64,000 bases of DNA from Scenedesmus sp. ARA3 (lineage: Eukaryota > Chlorophyta > Chlorophyceae > Sphaeropleales > Scenedesmaceae). The position numbers and the translations under genes are program-made. The notes below the pieces were generated by a model. That model ran no database searches. It worked only from the letters and a program-made list of their open reading frames with translations, and was not told the DNA's origin. Location: NCBI GenBank assembly GCA_004335835.1, contig RWJK01001943.1, positions 1 to 64,000 on the forward strand, given 5' to 3'. Shown here piece by piece: positions 21,838-32,500 of this stretch (position 1 is the stretch's first letter; each line of letters begins with the position of its first letter).

Positions 21838-24800
21838 GCAGAGAAGCAGCATCTACAGCCGCACCGCTCTCACACGTCTGGCAGTGCTGCTGTGTCTGCT
21901 GCTGGCTCACGGGAGCCCCTCAGGTAAGCGGGCAGCATGTATTGCTCAACAATACATTGGTCGCGTTGTTAAACAGGGAGCACCCATAGCTGGCTGTGTG
22001 ATTTGCTTGCACTGATGTGTTGTTACTGGTGCCAAAAAAAAGTTGCTGCTGTGCTGTGTGCAGGCCGCTGCAGTCGCAGCCCCAGGCCACCACCGCGCAG
22101 GTTGCAGCAGACCCAGGCAAGGGCCACCAAAGCAGCATGGCGAAGCAAAGCGTGCGGACAGCTCCAGTTGCCGCTACAGCTGCAAGGCAGATGCAGGAAC
22201 AGCAGCAGCAGCAGCAGCAGCATGATCACAGGCAGCGCTCCCAGGCTGCCGCCCAGCAGCAGCAAGTGCAACAGCAGCAACAACAGCAGCAGCAGCAGGT
22301 ACAGCGTCAGCAGCAGCAGCAGCAGCAGGCTATGCCTGAGCAACGGCAGCAGACGCGGCCTCGAGAAGATGCACAGACAGTGTACGTGCAGGGCACCAGG
22401 TACACCAAGCTGGAGTGTGTAGGCAGAGGTGGCAGCAGCAAGGTGTTCAAGGTGAGCGGGCATATTCGCACGCACGCTTGGCCGCTGGCCATGCTGCGCC
22501 AGCCGATTACTTGTTTTTAAAGCCCTGACAGTGCACATGCCCAGCTGTGGACGATGCCTTTGTGCTGCTGAGCTGTGGTGCTCCTGTGTGGCTGCAGTCG
22601 TTCTGTCTTTTGTCCTGCAAGGCCCAGCCGCGCGCTGCGCTGCCTGCCTGCCGCTGCTGCAGGTAATGGGTCCCAGCTGCAAGATCTACGCGCTGAAGCG
22701 CATCAGGCTGGCTGGGCGCGACGTTGAGGCGGCCAGCGGCTTCATTGATGAGATCAACCTGCTGCTGCGGCTGCGCAACAAGCCCAACATCATCCAGCTC
22801 ATAGACAGCCAGGTGGGGAGCAGGGCCTGCTACAGCATACAACTCTACACACTACAACTGCCTGAACCGAATGGTCACCTAACGCAGCCCTTGCTGCTGA
22901 AATACATGTTTTCTGACAGCTCGCAAACATGGGCTTGCCCTACTGTGTCGCTGCCACCCGCCCACCCTACCACGTGCTGATCTGTGCCCCCAGTGCTGCA
23001 CTTGGAGCAACAACCAGCAGCACTGGTCTTGATGGCGACTGGCGCGTGCTGTGGCTGTGCCGCCTGCAGGTGTTCACGGACGAGGGGCTCATCTACATGG
23101 TGCAGGAGTACGGTGAGATCGACCTGGCGCGCCTGCTGGCCAAGCACGATGCAGTGCGCCGCGCTGCTGCGGGCGTTGACCTGGCCAAGGGCGGCCTGTT
23201 GCAGGACAACCTGGACGAGAACTTCATACGGCTGTACTGGCAGCAGATGCTGCAGGTGCGCACAGGTGCAGGGCTATGTTTTGATATTATGCTTAAGACC
23301 TTGCATCGGGCCACCATGTCATGCCCAGCTACAACTGGCATGCTGGTTGTGGTTACTGCAGTACGCGATCATGGCAGACTCTTGTCTGGACCAGCGGCTT
23401 ACTGCAGTTGTGTTGTGCAATGCCTCCTGCAGGCTGTGTCAGGCGTGCATGACCAGCGCATCGTGCACAGCGACCTCAAGCCAGCCAACTTCCTGCTGGT
23501 GGAGGGGCAGCTGAAGCTCATCGACTTTGGCATTGCCAAAGTCATCTGCGGAGATACAACATCCATTGCGCGCGAGTCACAGGTGGGCAGAGTTGGCGAC
23601 TCCCTTGCAAGTCAGCACTGAGCTTTGCTCAGATGCAAAATTATGTCACTGGCTGTCCATTTGTCGTGCCTGGTTGCAGCGTGGCCATGTCGGCTGGGTC
23701 ATGCCTTGTAGAAGTGTGTCCGTGCCTGCTGGGTAGACTCTTCTAAGCCTTGCTGCTGTGGCTCCCTTGTGTCCGCCGCAGGTGGGCACGCTGAACTACA
23801 TGTCCCCTGAGGCCATCCTAGGCGGCTCCACCAACATCCTGGGAGGGCCAGCCATGCGCGTGGGCCGTCCCAGTGACGTGTGGTCGCTGGGGTGCATCCT
23901 GTACCAGATGGTCTACGGCAGGTGCGTGCGCCAGCGGCCAGAGCGTGCCAGGACCATGCTGTGATGTATGTCATCTGTTTCATTCCTAACTACGGCGTTC
24001 CTGAAGAAAAGATGGCCGAGCGATATGTGTTCCTGCAGTTCTTCAGGTCTGCTTAGCATGAAACTGGCTGCCTGTGGACTTGCTTGCTGCTGCTGCTGCT
24101 GCTGCCTGCAGGACGCCCTTTGCTGAGCTGCCGTTCCTGCCCAAGATGCACGCCATCTGCAACCCCAAGCACCAGGTGGCCTACCCGGCGCTGGCCAACA
24201 CAGACCTCATGGACGTCATGCGGCGCTGCCTGGACAGGGACCCCAAGACGCGCATCAGCCTGCAGGTGCGACACATGCCATTGCTGAGCACCCAGATCAT
24301 TGTTGCTCAGGGCACCTGTAACAATTGCAGGGGCACATGCACGGTCATCTAGCATACCTGTGAGGGTGAGGACCTCAATCACGTGCTTGGTAGCGCTTTG
24401 GTTGTGTTCCTGCTGCCTGCGTTACAGCCTATGCCATCAACGCGGCTCGCTGTTGCTGCTATGATGTGCAGGAGCTGCTGGACCACCCCTTCCTGCACCC
24501 CAACCGCCGGTTGCCACCCCCGGCAGCGGCAGCGCCTGCTGTGGGGCTTTCAGAGGAGCAGATGAAGGCGCTGGTGGCGCAGGTGGGCTGCAGCAGGAGA
24601 GGCAAAGACGTGTGGAGAGGCGCTGCCGGCTGCTGATATACATAGTGCCATGGATTCTGGGCAAGGGGCAATGCTGAGTTGACTGTGTGTTTTGCCTGCA
24701 CGTGCTGCTGCCTCTCTTGCTTGGTGGCTGTCGACGTGTGCACCTGCTGTTGCTGCTGCTGTGCAGGTTGCTGCTGCTGGCGCTGCTGGCGTGGCAGACA

Positions 24801-24985
24801 TTGACAAGCTTACACGGGACCTCATGCAGAAGCTGCAGACGGCTACTCTCCCAGATGCAGTTGCAAAAGGAGCTGGCAGCTCGCAGCAAGCAGCGAGTGG
24901 TTTAAGCAGGAGCAGATCTGGCAGCAGAATACCTGCTGCCCCGGCTGGCGCGCATACGGCAGCTCAGCCAAGCAGGCAGCAGTAG
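18226..24985 (+). CDS. MPS1: MPS1/TTK-type spindle checkpoint kinase with N-terminal TPR module
   Basis: Seventeen exons give 1299 residues: 18226..18269, 18373..18747, 18966..19142, 19309..19703, 19787..19885, 20052..20195, 20403..20516, 20678..21262, 21455..21923, 22064..22451, 22663..22812, 23070..23255, 23433..23582, 23782..23921, 24112..24265, 24472..24582, 24767..24985. An ATG at 18260 without the first intron is the alternative start. The N-terminal part has the MPS1/Bub1-type TPR signature: [59 protein letters not shown] low-complexity linker of roughly 550 residues holds polyQ at about 860-900. The kinase domain (about 910-1195) shows [36 protein letters not shown] and the MPS1-like loop [16 protein letters not shown]1 phosphorylates kinetochore proteins when chromosomes are unattached. 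Four linker exons are flanked by phase-1 introns on both sides, so they could be skipped without a frameshift. Confidence 0.9.
22199..22330 (+). repeat. CAG repeat encoding interrupted polyglutamine in MPS1
   Basis: Several CAG/CAA runs encode glutamine tracts broken by HDHRQRS, VQ and VQR, just before the kinase domain of the MPS1 gene. They lie in one exon (22064..22451). Confidence 0.85.
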
Positions 24986-26498
24986 TGGCAGCGGTCCAAC
25001 ACCTGGCAGCAGAGTGCTGCAGTCAGTGCATTGAGGAAGTTCAAGGTGGTGCTGGACATATATAACAGTGCTCGGCAGCAATTCGCGTAATATTTGATGG
25101 CAAATGCTGCAAGCAAAGAATCAGGTTGCTGCATGATGGCAGTCATGCTGTGCCTTTGCTGTATAATGCCAGCAGGTGCAGCAAGGGTTGCCGGGCTTTT
25201 GAAGCTGTGTTGCCGCCAGATGCGGCAGGGTTATTTATGCTGTTCTGCTGATGCGAGGCATCAGCAGGTCGAGTGAGTATAATATGATATAATTATGCGC
25301 TGCACCCGCCCTTGCCGTGAGGAAATGCACAAGACAATGTGCAGTAGCCAGCAGCGCTTGCCATTGCAGCTTGTTCTGCTCTTAGGTGCCCTGGTGCATG
25401 TGGCGAGTCACTGGTGGCAGGGTACAGCTGATTGTTTCCATTGACACCGAGTCGTGTTCAATGTGCTGCTACTACGGCCCTGTCCATTGCTGTGCCCTTT
25501 TGGTCAACAGATGGTGATGAGCTTGGGGTGTCAGCTGCTCTCTGGGTGTGTTCTGTCATGTGATATGTGCACCGCGTATTGCAGGTTGGTGCAACGTTAA
25601 TGTGCAACAGCTGTAGCGGAGGTGGATTTGAATGTGGTTAGTGTCGTTGACTGGCACCACATCTAGTAGCATTTATCGGGGCTGAAGACGCCATGTTCAT
25701 TGTACTCATGCGTTTGCAAACTGCCGAATGCCTTATGGCGTGTCCCCAGAACAGGCTGGCCCCTTAACACTGCAGCACTAGTCACGGCACGTCAAAGCTT
25801 TGAGACAGGCTGTGTGACAAGCCAATGAGTGAATGGCCGTGAGTTTCTTGGTAACTATACCTGCCACGCACAATCTCAGGTGCATGCCGCGCATCACCAG
25901 CTACAGCGACAGGTGGTTGGCTCTGACAGCAGTACACACCTCCACCAGTTCAGAACTATTCCAGGTGCAGACTCCCCACATATACATGAGTCAATCGTTT
26001 GTAGTGCATAAGCACCCTCGCAGCCCACGATTGCACTGCTGTTGTCTGCAGACGTCACTCTGCAACCTGGTCAGGATCCCTTTTCCCCTATGGCGAACAG
26101 CTACAGCCTGCCAAAAGTGCGCTATGTAAGGTGTACAGCAGATTGCAGGAGTTCCTGCTCTTCACCACAACAGCCACTTGGCCCCTGTGTTGGAGCCCAC
26201 AATTGCAAACACTGCCTGGCACCATCGGATGGTAACACATCTGATCCCGCAGTCACTCCTGTCAATGCAGCGTCCATGCGTTTCAGCAGCGCTGCTACAT
26301 TGTCTTTGGTGCAGCCTCGACCTGTCTCAAAAAAACTGATGCCATCACAACAATGTCTGAATAACGGAACCAGTTACCGGGTAACTGGCTCCGGGTACCC
26401 CAGCAAATTCTTGAGCCTTGGCATAGTGCCAGCTCTGCAGAGCGCGGCGCCGCGCTTCCCTGAACACCACTGTGGAACCATGCCCCTTCATGAGCCCT
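24986..26498. other. Convergent 3' region, no gene seen
   Basis: About 1.5 kb lie between the MPS1 (+) and PG-rich protein (-) stop codons. An AT-rich stretch occurs at 25276-25300. The small ORFs are not alike to anything I know. The region probably holds two 3' UTRs. Confidence 0.4.
26366..26392. repeat. Perfect-arm inverted repeat (possible 3' UTR hairpin)
   Basis: The arms CCAGTTAC and GTAACTGG are separated by CGG, and GGA/TCC pairing extends the stem across one mismatch on each side. It lies about 107 bases past the stop of the PG-rich repeat gene on its own strand, so it would form a stem-loop in that 3' UTR if transcribed. Confidence 0.6.
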
Positions 26499-28879
26499 TT
26501 ACGCGTAGTATGTGCCTGGCCCTGGTGCATCGTTGTTGTAGTCCTTGAGGCGCTGCAGACATGCAGCACAGCATATCATGCTGGTCAGGAACAATGTCAC
26601 TTTTACTTCTGCTGAGAACATGCCATGCATGGTAACACTGTTCAAAAAGACAAGTTGCGTACAGCGCAAGTCTTGTGCTGGACAAGGGCAAGTACAGCAC
26701 TAGCTGACATCGGCCCCAGCGGCATGCCAGGCGTTGACAATAGGTTGAGCATTGCACCAAATGCAAAGGCTGCTACAAAAGGCATCGTTATTGCTGTGCC
26801 GACGAACTGCTGGTTTACCTTGGAAGTGCCAAAGCCCCATGTTGGGTTTGTGTGCTTTGTGGAGAGCTGCTGCGACCCGCTGCTGGTGTAAGGCTTGGCC
26901 GTGCCTGGGCCGGGGCTGCCGATGCCGTACGCCTGCTTCTCATGCTCCTTGGAGATGAAGGTCTGCATGTACAAGGTACAGGATGCCACACCACCAGCTA
27001 TGGTTTTACCTGGCATACATGGTCAAAAGCCTCATGAGGTGCAAAGGTTGCAACACAACACACGCAGTTCTGGAAAATGTTAATGGATATCTCCGACCTT
27101 GCTGTTGTGCCCAACAGCAGGCAACAGGTCGCGTGTCCCCCTAGAACACATGTCAGCAGCGCTTACCTTTTTGCTGGCATCCCTCGTGCTTTTGCCAAAG
27201 GAGTGCGCTGGCAGGGTCTTCTTGCTGCTGAGTGGCTGCTTGCCCACAGCCCTGTAGGTGTTGTACTGCCCAGCACCTGGCATGTCCTTTGAGCGCATCA
27301 CCTGCAGGCACAGAAAGCAAGTAGCATGTAAGGTAACAAGCTGTTGACAAACCACTGCCACAACTCACCACCGTGACCTTTGGCAGAGGATACATATGTG
27401 TGTTAGCTGCATGAGCGGAGGTGGTATGCATTTGCTTGCTGGTGCTGCACCACTGCTAACACCCCACGACCGCCCTGCATCGTGCTAGATGAGGTATGCG
27501 ATGCAGCCGGCATGTTGCTCTGCGGGTTCCAGCACGGGCCACTCACTGTGTAGTCTAGTGCGCGGAGGCTGGTGCCGATCTTGATGCCAGGAGCGGACTC
27601 CTTGGTGCTGGCCACCTGGCGGCCGAGCGCACCCGGCACATTGTACGAGCCAGGCGGTGCAGACTCCTTGCCATAGTATGTCTTCATCAGCTCCCCATCC
27701 AGGTACACCTGCAAGGGGGAGCATGTGGCACCAATGTTACGCAAAAGCTCGTGAACAGCAGCAGGGCATGTGGTGACATTGGTAAACCTCTGTTGTGCAG
27801 TGACTTTCAATTTTCCACTTTTCACTGTTGCAAGCATGTTGTCAAGCCCTCTAAATCGATGCTGTCTGACGGACACCGCATTTTGGCCTCATGGCAAGGT
27901 TGGTGAGCAACTTGCTCTGCCTACCTTTTCTTGGCCTGCGCGTGTAGCTGTGCCAAACACTGCGCGCGGGGAGGTAGAGCGCTTGCTCTCCTTCTGCTCA
28001 CCCAAAGCAGGTGATGTCTTGTAGTGGCCTGCAGGGAACTTGTCAGCGGCAGGAACTTGTTCAGAACTGCACTTGGCAGCATCATGGGTGTGCTGTGTCA
28101 TGCATACATGCTGTCAACATGCATTAGTGGACGTCCAAACTATATCAGCAACATACCTGGGCCTGGCACTCCGCTCTTTCCTGGCTTGGGCAGGCGCTGC
28201 GCTGTGCCGAACGTCATGGTGCCTGGGTATGCGGCTGTTGACTCTGGCTGCTGACCCATTGAGGACTGCAGTGGTGCACACAACAACAAGTTGGCACACA
28301 AAGGAAGGCTGAATGCTTGAACATTGCAGTGCATGCATCTCATCCTACATTGCCTGGCAGGATTGCTGCACATTAACACGTTCGGCTGCTGCTGAAGGAC
28401 CTGCTGCTGGGAGGAGCGTAGGACCTATTGGAGGCTGTTGCTGGGAGCACTCACATAGACTTTGTACACAGGTCCCTGGCTGTTGTTGCCTGACATGGCC
28501 TTGGCATGCTCAGGGCTTAGGTACTGATGCAGGGATGCATCACGCACTGAAGAGCCAAGTCCAATCGAGGGGTTGGACGGGGAGTTGCTGCAGCAGCAGG
28601 TATGCACAGCATGTGCAGTAGGCGGGAGAACAACATCAATTGCTTTCGAGTGCAACTTTCTAGCTACCATCTTCAACCATTCTTTATACATTGGAACAAT
28701 GCCAGGCTGCTGTAGCTCAACAACAACCAGACAAGTCCTGCTGGTTGTCTGCATTGACATCATTCATTGCTGCAGCTGCAACCAGCAGCTCACCTCCTGA
28801 CTTGGTGGCCAAAGCCACTGCGCAGCCCCTTTACACTTGGGTCTTCCCGTCGCTTTGAAAACTCCATACTCGACTGCAT
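26499..28879 (-). CDS. Sperm-tail PG-rich repeat (SHIPPO/ODF3-like) protein
   Basis: Eight exons (28879..28794, 28587..28455, 28265..28157, 28028..27925, 27708..27547, 27301..27167, 26962..26819, 26552..26499) give 308 residues, every junction in phase. The final exon codes for 17 residues and supplies the last repeat (DAPGPGTYYA, then TAA). About six PG-type repeats recur: AAYPGTMTFGTA, GVPGPGHYKTSPALG, SAPPGSYNVPGALG, DMPGAGQYNTYRAVG, GSPGPGTAKPYTSSG, APGPGTYYA. They alternate with SFGKSTR- and WGFGTSK-like microtubule-protein segments. Sperm-tail PG-rich repeats occur in outer dense fibre and axonemal proteins, including algal flagellar and ciliary microtubule inner proteins. The family suggests the alga makes, or once made, flagellated cells. 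It shares an upstream region with the ABCG transporter gene. Confidence 0.83.
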
Positions 28880-29505
28880 GTTGCCTGCGCAAGAGCGGGG
28901 AAGGTTCCCGCCCTTACTTGCTGCTTGGCTACACCCCAGACAAGGCGTCTGCTGCTCACGCCAAAAAAGTAGAATGCTTCAACGAAAATTGAAGAAGAAT
29001 ACTTTGCAGTTGCGGATTGTCAAGAAGCTGCCTTCTTCAGTCACTGCTGTCAACAGAGTGCTTCTGTGGTTACTTGGTGCAACTTGCTGTGGAACCAACA
29101 GAGACCAACAGAACTTGAATGCGAATTATGTCCTTGCAACAATGTATTGCGCTCAGCGCCGCTGGGCATAGCACAGACAGGTGTAGCAGAGTTAGAGAAC
29201 CCTACTGATGAATAACAAGCGACAAATCGCACAGTAAGAGTTTTCTTATTGCTGTTCAAAGTCTTGTACTTTTCGTTTATGTGCCTGCGCTACAGCAGCC
29301 CATGGCCACTGTTCTGGTGTCAACTCTGCGTCGTTCCCGAGGCAAAGTTGATTACGCGCTACATGACACAGGCCACATACCCTCCACTACTACAGCTTGT
29401 GACCACACACGTTAAGCTCACTGTGCTGACAGCCACTCTATCAGGCACGGTTGATCGTGTACAGGAGCGGGCAACGTTGTACATCCCGCTCTACACTATT
29501 CAGTC
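28880..29505. promoter_or_regulatory. Bidirectional promoter region, PG-rich repeat gene and ABCG gene
   Basis: About 625 bp lie between divergent starts. No supported ORF or recognisable site is visible. Confidence 0.4.
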
Positions 29506-32500
29506 ATGGAGGCCAGCGGGGCGCCCCGTTGGGTTGGAGCGCCAATCGCCCATACAGACTTAGCTCACGACGTTGGGGTGGGTTGCGTGGTCTGTTGCCC
29601 TGCAGCGTTGTGCTGCTGCTGCTCAGGATTGGCTGCTGCAGATGATGGCCTGGCTGCCTCATGTTGCCCTGTTCTACAGTAACCCTTATCGTGTGTGGTA
29701 TGCAGGCCTCAGAGCATGCCGCTAGGCAACAGCAGGACGATTTGGAGCTCATACAGGCAGCCTTGGAAGAAAGCGAGCTTGAGGAGCAGCAGCAGCGGGT
29801 GAAGTCAGTGAGGCGCAGAGGGTCCTTGGAGGTACGTGTGGAGGTGCTCAGGGCTGGCTGCTGCTTTTCTCTAGTTACACGTTGAGTGATTCTCTCTCGT
29901 AAATGTCATGGCCCTGCCATTCCTGCTGATCATGCTCTGATCCCATTCTACAAATGTACATTGGGTGCACAGGTGGAGCTCAATGGCCAGGGCCTGTCTT
30001 CCATGGTGCCAATAGGCAAGGCGAATCATGTACGGGCTGGAGAGCAGACAGACAGCGTGGTGCTCAACGTCCAGCGCATGCACAGGCAAGTCTTATAGCC
30101 AAACCTTGCCAGAAAAGTGGATGCTCTTTGCAGAACCCTTTGCAAGTGTACACAGGTCACTGACAGAGTGCACACAGTTCACTGACAGGCTGTTGCACAT
30201 CCACTAGTGGGAGAGCATGAATAATGGCTCAAAGCTGTTTGATTGCATGTATGGCATCCTCCACCACCTTCGACGTGTTGCTGTGCTTTTCCTGCAACCA
30301 CCTGCTACCCTGCAGGCGTGACGTCGACCCTGCGCTGCGCCGCGTGCTGCTGGATGAGGCGCTGGAGACAGAGGAGCAGGACAACACAGAGCTGCTTACC
30401 AAGTACCGCCAGCGCCTGGACAGGTAGGAAACCACAGGGGCCAACTATGTGCCCATTGGCATGTGTCCCCAAGCATGGTGCTGCACTAATGATGTGTTAC
30501 TGCATGTGCTGAATGCCTCACGCATAAGCTGCACGGATTTGCACGCTTACATCCTGGCATACATCCCTGGTCCAACATCCGTCTGGGCGCGCCCTTCTGC
30601 CGCCTGCTGCTGCTGTTGCGCAGGGCTGGCGTGCAGCTGTCGCAGGTGGAGGTCAAGTTCACCGACCTGAACATCAGCGCTGACGTGCTCGTGGGCAGCA
30701 GGGCGATGCCCACGGTGCTGAACGCCTTTGTGAACATGCCGCTGGAGCTGCTCACCGCCGCCAAGGTGCTGCACAGCGAGCGCCACCACCACACCATCCT
30801 CAAGGGCATCAGCGGCGTGCTGAAGCCTGGGCGGCTCACGCTGCTGCTGGGGCCACCTGGCAGGTGCGCAGCGGCATGATGCTTTGCCTGCTTGCAGGAA
30901 GGGGCTGGCTTGGTCACCAGGTATTGTGGGCAATCTTGCAGAGCAGTCTTGCAGGAAAGGGGTGTTTGGACAGTTGGGTTCCAGCTGAGCAGCTCAGGCT
31001 GCAGCATGTGCAGTTGTAGTCATCTCAGAACCCATGGCGGCATCCAGATGTGCAAGCAAACACTGTCAAATGCTGATAGCAGTGCTGTATCGTGCAGTAT
31101 ACTGGTGAGCTCTCACTCATGACTGTCCCTGCTGCATGCTGCAATTGTCCTGCCTTCTTGCAGTGGCAAGTCAATGCTGCTGAAAGCCCTGGCTGGCAAG
31201 CTGAGGGGTAGCGAGGGGGAAGACCTGCAGGTGAGCTGCCCAGCACAGCTAGTGTTACACGTAGATATAGCTATGCACGTTACAAAAACACAGTAGCTCT
31301 GCAAGGCCCAGTCGTAATCACTTCTAAAACAACGTGGCTTGCAGCTTACACACTTACATAGTCTCACCGCTCCTGCTAGCTGGTGGTTGTGCCACAGCTG
31401 CTAACCGCAAACGCTGCTGCCTTTCCTGCAAACACTTACTGTGCACACCAGATGAGCGGCAGCATCACCTACAACGGGGAGGGCTTTGACAGCTTCCAGG
31501 TGGCACGCACGGTTGCATACGTGAGCCAAAATGACGTGCATCAGCCCCAGCTGACAGTGCGGGAGACGATGGACTTTGCTGCGCGCTGCCTGGGCACAGG
31601 ACACAAGCAGAGTGAGCAACAACATTGCAGCAGCATGCTGTGTTTCCTTAGTCAGTGCTATGCTTTTTAACTGTCTGTTTTCGTCCGTACTGAGCTCACA
31701 TCGCCAAGAAAGGGGGGGCAATTGGTGGCACTGTACAAGTTGTTGTTGTCTCAATATCAGTTGCCGGCTGTCCTGCTGCCTTGCCGTTGTCCTGCAGTGT
31801 ACGTCGACCAGATGCGTGCGCGTGAGAAGGAGCTGGGCATTGCACCAGACCCTGAGGTTGACGCCCTGCTCAAGGCCGAGGCCGTCGAGGGCAAGCACAG
31901 CAGCATCGTCACCGACCTCATGCTGCGTGTACTGGGCCTGGAGGTACGCTACAAGCACGCAATCATGCTGCAAGCCTGCAACATGCTGCAAGGCTTTTGT
32001 TTTTCCCAGCTCGCTACATGCTACACAGATGGCAGGCGCTGGCTTGAGCTTGATTTATATTTTTGTCGCATGACCTGAGTCACCATTGATCTCCTTTTCT
32101 GGTCTCAGACCTTGTGTTCAACCTGTTGCGGCTCATACCGTCCAAGATGGTGCCAGGACCCATATGTAACTATCCTCTCTCATTGATGCTCCCCTTCCTG
32201 CAGGTGTGCGCAGACACTGTGGTGGGTGGTGGGCTGCTCCGTGGCATCTCTGGGGGGCAGCGCAAGCGCGTCACAACAGGCGAGCTGATGGTGGGCCCCG
32301 CCAAGACGCTGCTGATGGACGAGATCAGCACGGGCCTGGACAGCAGCACCACCTACCTCATCGTGCGCTGCATACGCAACTACGTGCACCTGCTGGAGGT
32401 GAGGGGCAGGGCAGTGACCGCACAGCTCCAATGTGTGCCGCTGGAGGTGAGCGGCAGGGCAGTGACCGCACAGCTCCAATGTGTGCCGCTGGAGGTGAGC

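Noticed and set aside
25829..26548. Several 60-170 codon ORFs between MPS1 and the PG-rich gene
   Set aside because: They have no recognisable motif, overlap each other in different frames, and sit in a convergent 3' region. The true last exon of the PG-rich gene overlaps one of them on the other strand.
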